From the NCBI RefSeq assembly GCF_900100705.1, contig NZ_FNCH01000012.1, positions 62,001 to 126,000 of the forward strand: a stretch of DNA of 64,000 nucleotides. Direction: 5' to 3'. Position 1 is the stretch's first letter, and each line of letters opens with the position of its first letter. The DNA is from Pedobacter terrae (GTDB taxonomy: Bacteria; Bacteroidota; Bacteroidia; Sphingobacteriales; Sphingobacteriaceae). The translations under genes were made by a program, and so were the position numbers. The notes below the pieces were generated by a model. The model searched no databases. It saw only the letters and a program-made list of their open reading frames with translations, and had not been told where the DNA came from. Shown piece after piece: positions 34,819-43,692 of this stretch.

Positions 34819-34907
34819 CGTTATCAGTAAGTAAAATGTAGATTAATAGAGCCTGCTTACTGTTTTATCATAATCATACTGTAAACATTTAAACAAACTA
34901 TGTCAAT

Positions 34908-34939
34908 TTGTCACTTTTAATTTTATTTGTGTATTTTTG
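34908..34939 (+). promoter_or_regulatory. promoter of miaB (Bacteroidota type)
   Basis: TTG (34908-34910) followed after 21 nt by TATTTTTG (34932-34939) matches the phylum consensus TTG-N(17-23)-TAnnTTTG. It leaves a leader of about 20 nt before the ATG at 34965. Confidence 0.75.
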
Positions 34940-34964
34940 CAATCCCCAAAAATGTTATTAAATA

Positions 34965-36380
34965 ATGATTGATTTACAAGTACAGGATAAGAAGCACGAT
35001 GAAGCCAGGCAAGGTGAAGCTTTAATTTTAGATACACCGGTTAAAGCAGATGCCCGTAAATTATATATCGAAAGCTACGGCTGTGCCATGAATTTTGCTG
35101 ATAGTGAAATTGTGGCTTCTATTTTATCTGAAACTGGATTTGAAACGACAGGGGATTATCACCAGGCTGATGTGATCTTCATCAATACCTGCTCCATCCG
35201 CGAAAATGCGGAAACCAGGGTAAGAAACCGTCTATCACAATTCGGTGTTGAAAAACGCCGTAATCCAAAATTAATTGTTGGGGTTTTAGGCTGTATGGCA
35301 GAACGTTTAAAATCTAAATTTTTGGAAGAAGAACGTTTAGTTGATGTAGTGGTGGGGCCAGATGCTTACCGCGATCTGCCTAACTTAATTGAGCAGGTAG
35401 AGAGCGGACATAAAGCGGTTAATGTTTTATTATCGCGCGAAGAAACTTATGCAGATATTAGTCCGGTTCGTTTAAACAGCAATGGAATAACTGCTTTTAT
35501 TTCCATTACACGTGGGTGTAATAACATGTGCTCTTTCTGTGTGGTGCCTTTTACCCGTGGCCGAGAGCGTAGTCGCGATGCACATTCCATTATAGAAGAA
35601 GCAAAGGCCTTGTTTGAAGCCGGATACCGGGAAGTTACACTTTTAGGTCAAAACGTAGATTCGTACACCTGGACATCGGAAGATGGTACAGAAACGGTAA
35701 ACTTTGCGCAACTTTTGGAGCAAACAGCATTGGTAAGTCCAGATTTAAGAGTGCGTTTCTCTACTTCACATCCAAAAGATATTACCGACGAGGTTTTACA
35801 TACCATTGCTAAATACGATAATATCTGTAATTATATTCACTTGCCTGTTCAATCTGGTAATACGCGTATTTTGGAGCTAATGAACAGGACTTATACCCGC
35901 GAATGGTATATCAATCGTATTGATGCCATCCGGAACATTATTCCGGGTTGTGCAATTTCTACTGATATCATTGCTGGTTTCTGTACAGAAACGGAAGAAG
36001 AGCATGAGGAAACCCTGAGTATGATGGATTATGTGCAGTATGATTTTGCATATAACTTCACTTACTCTGAAAGACCGGGGACTTTAGCCGCCCGTAAATT
36101 GGAAGATGATATTCCTGAAGAAGTGAAAAAACGCCGTCTTGCTGAAATTTTAGCCAAACAACAGGCACATTCATTAATGCGCTTGCAAGAATGGGTAGGT
36201 AAAACTGTTCGGGTCTTGATTGAAGGCACTTCTAAAAAATCTGACCTCGATTATTGCGGAAGAGGCGACAGCGGCGCAATGGCCATTTTCCCTGCCATTG
36301 AAGGTGTAAAACCAGGGCAGTATGCAAATGTGTATATCGAGAAATGTACATCCGCTACGTTAATTGGTAAAATAGTTTAA
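34965..36380 (+). CDS. miaB: tRNA-2-methylthio-N6-dimethylallyladenosine synthase
   Basis: Radical-SAM methylthiotransferase that turns i6A37 into ms2i6A37 on UNN-reading tRNAs. 471 residues in three parts: UPF0004 domain with its cluster cysteines in YGCAMN, NTCSIRE and LGCMAER; radical-SAM core with RGCNNMCSFCVVPFTRG; and a C-terminal TRAM domain (about 405-471). Length and motifs are complete. It is the first gene of the conserved block with the sigma-54 activator, lptE, an unknown gene and secG. Confidence 0.97.
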   Translation: MIDLQVQDKKHDEARQGEALILDTPVKADARKLYIESYGCAMNFADSEIVASILSETGFETTGDYHQADVIFINTCSIRENAETRVRNRLSQFGVEKRRNPKLIVGVLGCMAERLKSKFLEEERLVDVVVGPDAYRDLPNLIEQVESGHKAVNVLLSREETYADISPVRLNSNGITAFISITRGCNNMCSFCVVPFTRGRERSRDAHSIIEEAKALFEAGYREVTLLGQNVDSYTWTSEDGTETVNFAQLLEQTALVSPDLRVRFSTSHPKDITDEVLHTIAKYDNICNYIHLPVQSGNTRILELMNRTYTREWYINRIDAIRNIIPGCAISTDIIAGFCTETEEEHEETLSMMDYVQYDFAYNFTYSERPGTLAARKLEDDIPEEVKKRRLAEILAKQQAHSLMRLQEWVGKTVRVLIEGTSKKSDLDYCGRGDSGAMAIFPAIEGVKPGQYANVYIEKCTSATLIGKIV

Positions 36381-36411
36381 AAGGTGGAGGGTAGAAGGTA
36401 AGGGGCATAAG

Positions 36412-36446
36412 GTCTCATATCTCAAATCTCAATACTCAAATCTAAA
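36412..36446 (+). repeat. degenerate TCTCAAA tandem spacer
   Basis: TCTCATA, TCTCAAA, TCTCAATA and CTCAAATC follow one another directly before the ATG at 36449. It is not a CRISPR: units are 7-8 nt with no spacers. A similar low-complexity spacer built on GAGCAT/GTGC units precedes gltX (about 19438-19508). Confidence 0.6.
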
Positions 36447-36448
36447 GA

Positions 36449-37696
36449 ATGGATACACAAAATATTAAACAACGTTTCGGTATTATTGGCAATTCGCCTT
36501 TACTTAACCGTGCCATAGATATTGCCAGCCAGGTAGCACCAACCGATATGTCGGTATTAATTACAGGCGAAAGTGGTAGTGGTAAAGAGGTGTTCTCGCA
36601 GATTATCCATCAAATGAGCACCCGTAAACACGGTGCTTTTATCGCGGTAAACTGTGGTGCCATCCCCGAAGGGACCATAGATTCTGAGCTTTTTGGTCAC
36701 GAAAAAGGATCATTTACCGGTGCGCATGAGGCCCGTAAAGGATATTTTGAGGTAGCAAATGGCGGTACCATCTTTTTAGATGAGGTTGCCGAGTTGCCTT
36801 TAGGCACACAGGCTCGTTTACTACGTATTTTAGAAAGTGGCGAATATTTACGTGTGGGTTCCTCTAAAGTACAAAAAACAGATGTTCGTATTATTGCAGC
36901 CACTAACGTTGATGTATATAACCGTGTTAAAAATGGAAAATTCCGCGAAGATTTATATTACAGGTTAAATACTGTTCCATTGCGCATACCCGCTTTGAAA
37001 GAGCGTAAAGAAGATATTTATTTACTATTCAGAAAATTTGCAGCTGATTTTAGCGACAAATACCGTAGTCCGGCATTACACCTGGAGCCTGATGCCATTC
37101 AGGTCTTAACCAATTACAGCTGGCCGGGTAATGTTCGTCAGTTAAAAAACATAGCTGAGCAGATCTGCGTATTAGAAAAAGACCGGAATGTGAGCGGTCA
37201 GGCCATTTTAAATTATATCCCGAACGAAGCCGGGAGTAACCTGCCAATGGCGATCAACGCTCAATCTAAAGAAGATTTTACAGAAAGAGATATTTTGTAT
37301 AAGGTGCTTTTTGATATGAAAAAGGACATGGTTGAGCTTAAAAAACTGGTGGCTGAAATTATTCAGCACGGTGGAAATACTGCTACGGTATTGGCAGATA
37401 ACCCGCAATATATCAATCAGCTATACCGTGATGTAGAGTTGCCCGCAGGACAGGAGCACGCCTTTACCATTCAGCACCCTGCACCAGGCAATAATAACGT
37501 TAACAACAATAATAATGCTGATTATTTTGCGCATGACGCGGAAGAAGTAGAAGAATCATTATCGCTGGTGGATAAAGAATCAGACCTGATTAAAAAAGCA
37601 TTAAAAAAACATAAGGGTAAACGCAAGTTTGCTGCACAGGAATTGGGTATTTCAGAACGGACCCTGTATAGGAAGATTAAGGAATTAAACCTATAA
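36449..37696 (+). CDS. sigma-54-dependent transcriptional activator (AAA+-Fis)
   Basis: 415 residues. It starts almost directly with the AAA+ domain: Walker A GESGSGKE (about 41-48), the sigma-54-contacting loop as GSFTGA instead of GAFTGA, and Walker B GGTIFLDE. A Gln/Asn-rich linker (about 330-375) leads to a Fis-type helix-turn-helix (KRKFAAQELGISERTLYRKI). No receiver or GAF sensor is present, so activity is probably set by level, a partner protein or an unrecognised signal. The gene order miaB-activator-lptE-secG is conserved in Bacteroidota. Confidence 0.93.
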   Translation: MDTQNIKQRFGIIGNSPLLNRAIDIASQVAPTDMSVLITGESGSGKEVFSQIIHQMSTRKHGAFIAVNCGAIPEGTIDSELFGHEKGSFTGAHEARKGYFEVANGGTIFLDEVAELPLGTQARLLRILESGEYLRVGSSKVQKTDVRIIAATNVDVYNRVKNGKFREDLYYRLNTVPLRIPALKERKEDIYLLFRKFAADFSDKYRSPALHLEPDAIQVLTNYSWPGNVRQLKNIAEQICVLEKDRNVSGQAILNYIPNEAGSNLPMAINAQSKEDFTERDILYKVLFDMKKDMVELKKLVAEIIQHGGNTATVLADNPQYINQLYRDVELPAGQEHAFTIQHPAPGNNNVNNNNNADYFAHDAEEVEESLSLVDKESDLIKKALKKHKGKRKFAAQELGISERTLYRKIKELNL

Positions 37697-37762
37697 ATTT
37701 AATTGCTTATATTAAATTCCCTGTAAAGTACGTTTCTCAAAAATCAGACAACATTTTCTATA

Positions 37763-38278
37763 ATGATGAAAATTAAAATATTTGCCTTAATTCTGCTCGC
37801 ATCTGTTTTTAGTGCTTGCTCTTATAAATTCAGTGGAGCATCAACAACAGGGTTAAAAACGGTGGTTGTTCGGGTATTCGAAAATAATGCACCACTAGTG
37901 GTGCCAACATTAAGTAACCAGATTACTGAATCGTTAAAAAGCCGTATCCGTAACCAAACTAAATTGATTATTTCTCCAACAGGCGAGGGAGATGCATCGT
38001 TTGAGGGTAGAATAACAGGTTATGATATTAAACCGGTTGCGCTTCAGAATAGTGCTACACCAACCGCGGGTGCAAACAGATTAACCATTACAGTTTCAGT
38101 AAAATATAAGAATAATATAAAAGAGCACGAAAAAGAAAGTTTTGAAGAGAGCTTTACCAAATTTTTTGATTTTCCGATTAACGGTGCACCAATTCAAACG
38201 TTGTTGCCTGGTGCTATCGAGAATATCAACAAACAGTTATCGGAAGATATTTTTAACCGTGCCTTTGCACAGTGGTAA
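37763..38278 (+). CDS. lptE: LPS-assembly lipoprotein LptE
   Basis: 171 residues with a signal peptide and lipobox FSAC (Cys19), followed by the LptE beginning CSYKFSGAS. LptE plugs the LptD barrel and helps insert lipopolysaccharide into the outer membrane. Sequence similarity among LptE proteins is low; the call rests on the lipobox, length and the lptE-secG synteny in this phylum. Confidence 0.85.
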   Translation: MMKIKIFALILLASVFSACSYKFSGASTTGLKTVVVRVFENNAPLVVPTLSNQITESLKSRIRNQTKLIISPTGEGDASFEGRITGYDIKPVALQNSATPTAGANRLTITVSVKYKNNIKEHEKESFEESFTKFFDFPINGAPIQTLLPGAIENINKQLSEDIFNRAFAQW

Positions 38279-38353
38279 ATAAAACAGCACGCTAAAAAGA
38301 CAAAATTTTCAAAACCCGTTTACATTTTTTTAACTTAGCGGCAAACCTCGATA

Positions 38354-39409
38354 ATGGATAACAAAAAGCTACTGGCAGATTTACTTGCGCAACCTGGAAA
38401 GGTTAGGCCAGAGCATGCATCCATGTTGCAGGAAATGGTTAAGCAATTTCCATATGCGCAGCCCATCCATTTACTTTTGGCCAAAGCCAATGCTTCATTT
38501 ATACCAAAAGCTGCATTATATGGTCAGGGGCATGTATTGTTCCATGTACTGAATATGGTTCCAGTGGAGGCAAAGCAGGAAGAGGGGGCTGATGTTAATA
38601 TAGTTGTTGCAGAAAATATACAGGATGAGCCAGAAGTTTTAGCGCAAACAAGTGAATTTACTGATGATAGTCCAGCTGTTATGGATCAGGTGTTAGATGT
38701 AGAAACAACAAACCACCTGCCCGACAGCAATAACCATTTCATGGACTTGCCTGCAGATGACGATTCTTTTATCGAAAGTGTAGCCGCTACTGATTTCTTT
38801 GCCTTTGAGCAGAAATTAAGTACCGACGTGGTTAGCACTGCACCAGAAATCGAAACTGTTGTGCCAGACGAACCAGAAAGAAATTTTGTTTCGCAATATA
38901 ACGATGATAAGCTTCCATATACTTTTTTATGGTGGTTGGCTAAAACCCGCAAGGAGCATGAGCAGATTTTTCAGCCTTATGCGCACCCTAATGCTAATAA
39001 TAATAAACCACAGCCACAAAATAAGCCACAGCAAGAAAGCGCTGAGTTTCAGCAACAGTATGTTGAGCATATTTTTCACATCCAAACTCCTTTCGAGGTA
39101 GCCGATCATTTAGCAGAATATCCCGCTGCCGAAATTAAAGATGCAAAGGGCGCTGAAATTATCGAGAAATTTTTAAAAGAAGATCCAACAATTAAGCCGC
39201 CTAAGCCAGAACAGATCGATAATGAAAATAAGGCCAAGAAAAGTGCAGAAGACAATTACGACCTGGTTTCGGAAACTTTAGCTAAAATTTATATCGAGCA
39301 AATGCTTTATCACAAAGCCATAGATACTTATAAAAAATTAAGTTTGAAATATCCGGAAAAAAGCCGTTACTTTGCCGACCTTATCCAATCTATAGAAAAG
39401 AAATTTTAA
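38354..39409 (+). CDS. conserved protein of the lptE-secG block, unknown function
   Basis: 351 residues, soluble. The start (KKLLADLLAQPGKVRPEHASMLQ...) and the C-terminal TPR-like helix pair (IYIEQMLYHKAIDTYKKLSLKYPEK) are the recognisable parts; between them lies an acidic, probably disordered region (100-180) and a Gln/Asn/Pro-rich stretch (about 215-232). Homologues at this position in other Bacteroidota are annotated only as hypothetical or TPR proteins. Its position suggests a link to envelope biogenesis or export. Confidence 0.75.
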   Translation: MDNKKLLADLLAQPGKVRPEHASMLQEMVKQFPYAQPIHLLLAKANASFIPKAALYGQGHVLFHVLNMVPVEAKQEEGADVNIVVAENIQDEPEVLAQTSEFTDDSPAVMDQVLDVETTNHLPDSNNHFMDLPADDDSFIESVAATDFFAFEQKLSTDVVSTAPEIETVVPDEPERNFVSQYNDDKLPYTFLWWLAKTRKEHEQIFQPYAHPNANNNKPQPQNKPQQESAEFQQQYVEHIFHIQTPFEVADHLAEYPAAEIKDAKGAEIIEKFLKEDPTIKPPKPEQIDNENKAKKSAEDNYDLVSETLAKIYIEQMLYHKAIDTYKKLSLKYPEKSRYFADLIQSIEKKF

Positions 39410-39422
39410 AATATAATATTAC

Positions 39423-39785
39423 ATGGTAACCTTTTTAATCATTTTATTAATTATTGCGTGTGTAGCCTTAGGCTTGTTTGTTTTAATACAAAACCCTAAA
39501 GGTGGCGGTTTAGCGACAGGCGGTGGCACCAGTAACATGTTTGGTGTACAACGTACTGGCGATGTTTTAGAAAAAGGATCGTGGGTATTGTTAACGCTGA
39601 TAGTGGTGTTAACCCTTGCCGTTACTACAATTGCTAAAACAAGCGGTGGTAGTGCTGCAGTTGGAAACTCAGCTATTCAGGAGCGTTTAAACAAAACGCC
39701 ATCACCATCTCCAATCGGTGGCAATTTAAACAGCACTAAACCGGCCACATCAACTCCGGCCGAAACCGATACAACAAAGAAATAA
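39423..39785 (+). CDS. secG: preprotein translocase subunit SecG
   Basis: 120 residues with membrane helices at about 3-22 and 55-75 flanking the loop NPKGGGLATGGGTSNMFGVQRTGDVLEKGS, which is diagnostic for SecG (shown here only as the GGGLATG and GVQRTGD motifs). It supports SecYE in protein export. The C-terminal tail is Ser/Thr/Pro-rich. It starts 13 nt after the previous gene and is closed by a terminator. Confidence 0.95.
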   Translation: MVTFLIILLIIACVALGLFVLIQNPKGGGLATGGGTSNMFGVQRTGDVLEKGSWVLLTLIVVLTLAVTTIAKTSGGSAAVGNSAIQERLNKTPSPSPIGGNLNSTKPATSTPAETDTTKK

Positions 39786-39807
39786 GTAGTAGTTACTCCT
39801 ATTTTAT

Positions 39808-39838
39808 AAAGCTTTCCTCAAAAGGGAAAGCTTTTTTG
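39808..39838 (+). terminator. intrinsic terminator after secG
   Basis: AAAGCTTTCC pairs with GGGAAAGCTTT around a short A/C loop and is followed by a T-run. It separates the miaB-secG block from the phosphate module. Confidence 0.9.
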
Positions 39839-39879
39839 TTTTTTAGTCTTCAGTAAAATGAATGAATAGCCTTTGTCTC

Positions 39880-39914
39880 TTAACACACATTTAACATAAA
39901 AAGCTTTAAATTGC
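39880..39914 (+). promoter_or_regulatory. putative Pho box and promoter of the PhoR-like kinase gene
   Basis: TTAACAC (39880-39886), four bases, then TTAACAT (39891-39897): a direct repeat with an 11-bp period, as in PhoB/PhoP boxes. A weak -7-like TAAATTGC begins at 39907, 9 nt after the repeat. The same repeat and spacing occur before the DUF47-PiT operon. Confidence 0.5.
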
Positions 39915-39917
39915 AGC

Positions 39918-40943
39918 ATGAAATTAAGTGTGCTGGTTTTATTTACTGCTCTCGCCGTTGGTCTTTCCATCGGGATGGTTAATTTTTATTTTCAGCATAG
40001 TCTGTATTACATGGCCATTTCTTTTGGTGTATCGTTTCTGTGCAGCTTTTTGGTTTTTTATTATCTGCTGGAGAAATATATTTACACTAAAATTAAACTC
40101 ATCTACAAGCTGATCCATAACCTTAAATTGGGCAAAGATTTAAAAGATGCGCTTGGTGAGTATGTAAGTTCTGATCCGATTAATGATGTAGAACAGGAAG
40201 TAAAGGAATGGGCAGGTGCAAAGAAAAAAGAAATTGATTTATTAAAAAAACAGGAACAGTTTAGGAGAGAGTTTCTTTCAAATGTTTCGCATGAATTTAA
40301 AACCCCGCTTTTTGCCATTCAGGGTTATATCGAAACCTTACAGGATTGCCTGGTAGATGACCCCGATCAAGCCGTTTTATTTCTAAAAAAAGCAGAAAAC
40401 AACGTAGAGCGTTTGAGTTATTTGATTAATGATTTAGACGTTATTTCAAAGTTAGAAACAGGAGAATCGCCCATAAATTACCAAAAATTCGATTTTGTAC
40501 AATTGGCAAAAGAGGTGATGGAAAACCTCGAAGACCGTGCAAAAGCAAAAAACATTAAACTCTTTTTTAAAGAGAAGTACACTGCCATGACCCTCGTTTC
40601 TGCCGATCGCGAAAAGATCAGACAGGTGCTAATTAACTTAATGGTAAACAGCATTAAGTACGGTATTGATGGAGGCGAAACCGCCATTAAGATTTTCGAG
40701 CTGCACGACCAGGTTTTGATCGAAGTAACTGATAATGGTATTGGTATAGAAGAAAAACATCTCGCACGTCTGTTCGAGCGTTTTTACCGCATTGATACCC
40801 ACCGGGCAAGAGAAGTTGGCGGCACGGGCTTAGGTTTAGCTATTGTAAAACACATTTTAGAAGCACACCAGCAAACTATTTCGGTTCGTAGCACGCCAGG
40901 CATTGGAACAACTTTCGCTTTTACCTTGCAAAAAGGCGGGTAG
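39918..40943 (+). CDS. membrane histidine kinase, PhoR-like
   Basis: 341 residues: two close membrane helices (about 4-24 and 32-52) with almost no periplasmic loop, a linker, phosphoacceptor His125 in SNVSHEFKTPLFAIQGY, and a HATPase domain (NLMVNSIKYG, DNGIGI, GTGLGLAI). The small sensor part resembles PhoR kinases, which read phosphate status through the transporter and PhoU rather than through a periplasmic ligand. Neighbouring DUF47 and PiT genes and the shared direct repeat support a phosphate role. The matching PhoB is not in the window. Confidence 0.85.
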   Translation: MKLSVLVLFTALAVGLSIGMVNFYFQHSLYYMAISFGVSFLCSFLVFYYLLEKYIYTKIKLIYKLIHNLKLGKDLKDALGEYVSSDPINDVEQEVKEWAGAKKKEIDLLKKQEQFRREFLSNVSHEFKTPLFAIQGYIETLQDCLVDDPDQAVLFLKKAENNVERLSYLINDLDVISKLETGESPINYQKFDFVQLAKEVMENLEDRAKAKNIKLFFKEKYTAMTLVSADREKIRQVLINLMVNSIKYGIDGGETAIKIFELHDQVLIEVTDNGIGIEEKHLARLFERFYRIDTHRAREVGGTGLGLAIVKHILEAHQQTISVRSTPGIGTTFAFTLQKGG

Positions 40944-40953
40944 CTTTAGTGCC

Positions 40954-40975
40954 TTGAGAATCATTCTCAATTTTT
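40954..40975 (+). terminator. hairpin terminator after the PhoR-like kinase gene
   Basis: TTGAGAA-TCA-TTCTCAA is a perfect 7-bp stem followed by TTTTT, starting 11 nt after the stop. The remaining gap to 41273 shows only a CCACGGAAACACAG fragment of the 53.3-kb repeat type and the small palindrome GATATT-TGCG-AATATC (41053-41068). Confidence 0.75.
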
Positions 40976-41273
40976 GCCACGGAAACACAGATCGCACGGA
41001 AAATACAGGTTCTGATTTCGTTCTGAAAAGCAATTTACCTCTGTTGATAAACCCGATATTTGCGAATATCCTGATTAAGTAGTTATCTTAACTTTATGAT
41101 TTGCATGCACAGGTTTCATCAGGATAAGCATTTAACGGGGCTGCTGTAACTGAAGAACTTGTTCCACACTGGTCCAAAAAAAAACTATTTATTTCATTGT
41201 CAGCTACCTGAAAGTGTAGAAATAACGCTTGCCTAACTAAATTAGATGATAATTAGTTAATATAATTAAGGAA

Positions 41274-41307
41274 TTAACATTAACTTAACATTGGGCTTGT
41301 AGCTTTG
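41274..41307 (+). promoter_or_regulatory. putative Pho box and promoter of the DUF47-PiT operon
   Basis: TTAACAT (41274-41280), four bases, TTAACAT (41285-41291), then after 8 nt the -7 box TAGCTTTG (41300-41307). No TTG -33 element is present at the normal distance; the direct repeat occupies its place, as expected for an activator-dependent promoter. The ATG follows at 41327. Confidence 0.6.
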
Positions 41308-41326
41308 CAACATATTAAAAATTAAC

Positions 41327-41968
41327 ATGAACAATATTTTTAAGTTCTTTACACCTCAGGACAAAAAGTTTCATCCGCTTTTCGAACAAGCTGGTAGCAA
41401 TGCATTAAAAATTGCTGAAACCCTTTTAGAAATGGTTAGTACGGGTGATGCGGAAAGCAGAAAAACAATTTTTAAGGAAATTGAGCGCTTAGAGCATGTA
41501 GGTGATGATATTACCCATTCGATATTTCTTGAGCTGAGCAGGAACTTTATCACTCCATTTGATAGAGAAGACATTCACCAATTGGCAACTGCCGTTGATG
41601 ATGTTGCCGATTATATTTATGGTACTGCAAACCGTATGCAGATGTATAACATGAATACCATTAACGAGCCTATTGTTAAAATTGCTGAGCTTTTGGTAGA
41701 AATGTGTACTGATATTGATAAAGCAATTAAAGAATTACGCAGTTTCAAAAATATCCGTGTAATTGCTGATGCTTGTATCCGTATTAACAGTGGTGAAAAC
41801 CAGGCCGATTATGTATTCACCTTAGCGGTAGCACGTTTATTTGAATACGAAACCAATGCGATTGAATTAATTAAACAAAAAGAGGTTTTACAAACGATAG
41901 AAAAAGCGACAGATAAGTGTGAGGATGTGGCGAATGTGCTTGAAACTATCTTGGTTAAAAACGCTTAA
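41327..41968 (+). CDS. DUF47 phosphate transport regulator (PhoU-like)
   Basis: 213 residues, all helical, with the DUF47/PhoU pattern of metal-binding acidic repeats (EIERLEHVGDDITHSIFLEL, DREDIHQLATAVDDVADYI shown in part as EHVGDDITH and DDVADYI). It is thought to regulate the adjacent PiT transporter. It lies 12 nt upstream of that gene, in one operon behind a putative Pho box. Confidence 0.93.
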   Translation: MNNIFKFFTPQDKKFHPLFEQAGSNALKIAETLLEMVSTGDAESRKTIFKEIERLEHVGDDITHSIFLELSRNFITPFDREDIHQLATAVDDVADYIYGTANRMQMYNMNTINEPIVKIAELLVEMCTDIDKAIKELRSFKNIRVIADACIRINSGENQADYVFTLAVARLFEYETNAIELIKQKEVLQTIEKATDKCEDVANVLETILVKNA

Positions 41969-41980
41969 TAAAAAACAAAC

Positions 41981-42991
41981 ATGGTAACTACCTTATTGGT
42001 TGTTGTTGTAATTCTGGCTATTGCTTTCGATTACATTAACGGCTTTCATGATGCCGCTAACTCGATTGCAACAGTTGTTTCTACAAAAGTTCTTACGCCT
42101 TTTCAGGCGGTTTTGTGGGCTGCATTATTCAATTTCGCTGCCTACTTTTATTTTACCGATCACAAGGTGGCCAATACTGTTGCTAAAACGGTAATCGAAA
42201 ACTATATCACTTTAGAAGTTATTCTGGCAGGTTTGGTTGCTGCAATTATCTGGAACCTTTTAACCTGGTGGTACGGTATTCCTTCAAGTTCGTCACATAC
42301 TTTAATCGGTGGTTTTGCCGGTGCAGGTATGACACATGCTTTACTTACAGGCGCTAGTCCGCTTGATGCTGTAAACATGGGCTATGTAATTAAAATTGTA
42401 TCTTTCATTGTATTGGCACCAATAATCGGTATGGTGATATCAGTTATATTAACACTGATCATTATCAATATCTGTCGTTATGCCAAGCCTGCTACTGCTG
42501 AGAAGTGGTTTAAACGTCTGCAATTGTTATCTTCTGCGGCATTAAGTTTTTTCCATGGTGGTAACGATGCCCAAAAAGTAATGGGGATTATCGCTACAGC
42601 TTTAATCGCTTCAAAAGTAATTCCTAATTTCGAAGCGATGCCTGCCTGGGTACCAATAGCCTGTTACTCGGCAATATCATTAGGTACCATGAGTGGTGGT
42701 TGGAAAATTGTTAAAACAATGGGATCTAAAATCACAAAGGTAACCGCGCTTGAGGGTGTTGCCGCCGAGGGTGCTGGTGCCGTAACATTGGGTATTACGG
42801 AGCATTTCGGGATCCCGGTTTCTACTACACATACCATTACAGGTTCTATTGTGGGTGTGGGTGTGGTAAAAAGTATTTCTGCTGTACGTTGGGGGGTAAC
42901 CATCAACTTAATCTGGGCATGGATTTTAACCATTCCGGTTTCCGCTACATTGGCAGCCATTATTTATGCTGTGATTTATTACTTAAAATAA
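41981..42991 (+). CDS. inorganic phosphate transporter, PiT family
   Basis: 336 residues with about ten membrane helices. The two signature repeats are NGFHDAANSIATVVST near the N-terminus and FFHGGNDAQKVMGI in the second half; SSSHTLIGG and PVSTTHTITGS form the paired hairpins. It carries out phosphate uptake driven by H+ or Na+. It is shorter than E. coli PitA, as is usual for PiT proteins paired with DUF47. A terminator follows. Confidence 0.95.
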   Translation: MVTTLLVVVVILAIAFDYINGFHDAANSIATVVSTKVLTPFQAVLWAALFNFAAYFYFTDHKVANTVAKTVIENYITLEVILAGLVAAIIWNLLTWWYGIPSSSSHTLIGGFAGAGMTHALLTGASPLDAVNMGYVIKIVSFIVLAPIIGMVISVILTLIIINICRYAKPATAEKWFKRLQLLSSAALSFFHGGNDAQKVMGIIATALIASKVIPNFEAMPAWVPIACYSAISLGTMSGGWKIVKTMGSKITKVTALEGVAAEGAGAVTLGITEHFGIPVSTTHTITGSIVGVGVVKSISAVRWGVTINLIWAWILTIPVSATLAAIIYAVIYYLK

Positions 42992-43017
42992 AAACAAAAT
43001 CCTTTAATATATTCAGA

Positions 43018-43046
43018 AGACCAGGGCATTAGCTTTGGTCTTTTTT
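43018..43046 (+). terminator. intrinsic terminator after the PiT gene
   Basis: AGACCA (43018-43023) pairs with TGGTCT (43036-43041), followed by a T-run. Confidence 0.85.
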
Positions 43047-43166
43047 GCTTTTAATCCCAAAGAACGCTAAGTTTTCGCGAAGCGACGTTTTGTTTACCAG
43101 AGAGAACATTGAGTTTGCACAGATCAAACAGAGAAAGTTGTCTATCAATGACAGATTTAAAATCTC

Positions 43167-43207
43167 CGTCATTTCGACTGAAGCGCAGCGCAATGGAGAA
43201 ATCTTTG
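43167..43207. repeat. half-copy of the GTCATTTCGAC palindromic repeat
   Basis: CGTCATTTCGACTGAAGCG followed by CAGCGCAATGGAGAAATC is the canonical Bacteroidota repeat. A second fragment, GTCATCCTGAGGGAT, lies at about 43310. The gap 42992-43692 contains no gene, only the terminator and these repeats; its right end (43490-43690) is AT-rich with no structure I can name. Confidence 0.7.
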
Positions 43208-43388
43208 AACTGGAATTGCAATAAACCCTTAAAATATATTAAAAGATTTTGCTTCCCAGCGCCTTCGGGTTCTCTACTGCGTTAGAAATGATAGCTTACT
43301 TTGTGAATGTCATCCTGAGGGATAATTTATGATTTAAAGCAATATGATTGACAGATAAAATTTAATTATGTAATATCCATCAAGAAAT

Positions 43389-43454
43389 CGTCATTCCCAA
43401 CTTGATTGGGAATCTTAAACGTGCATTAAGATTCCCGCATTCGCGAGAATGACG
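43389..43454. repeat. nested long-stem hairpin
   Basis: Outer arms CGTCATTC/GAATGACG and inner arms GGGAATCTTAA (43408-43418)/TTAAGATTCCC (43426-43436), all perfect, form a 66-nt hairpin. It lies between the convergent PiT and TonB-like genes. Confidence 0.75.
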
Positions 43455-43692
43455 ACCGAACTAGTGGATTCTGTCAATGGTAGTGCAAAAAAGAATATTT
43501 TAACTACACCTTATATTTATTAAATGATTTTTAATGCTCTGGTAATGAATCTTTTATGATCTGAGTAGTTAAAGCGATAGTCTAAAATGATAACACTTTC
43601 TATTAAAATATGAAATCGTAACGCTAAGTTCTATGTGATGCTACTTCAAACGATTTAGAACACAAAGTTGGTTAACAGTCGTTAACAAAAAC

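Noticed and set aside
35505..35520. TTACACGTGGGTG in miaB as a third parS-like site
   Set aside because: Only half the palindrome matches and it encodes the conserved TRGC motif of MiaB. CACGTG near 63020 and 63155 was rejected for the same reason (coding, poor flanks).
36412..36446. Short tandem units as a CRISPR array
   Set aside because: Units are 7-8 nt, adjacent, without spacers or cas genes.
40954..40970. TTGAGAATCATTCTCAA as a Fur-box-like operator
   Set aside because: It resembles the Fur palindrome but lies just after a stop codon and is followed by a T-run, so a terminator explains it better; no iron gene is near.
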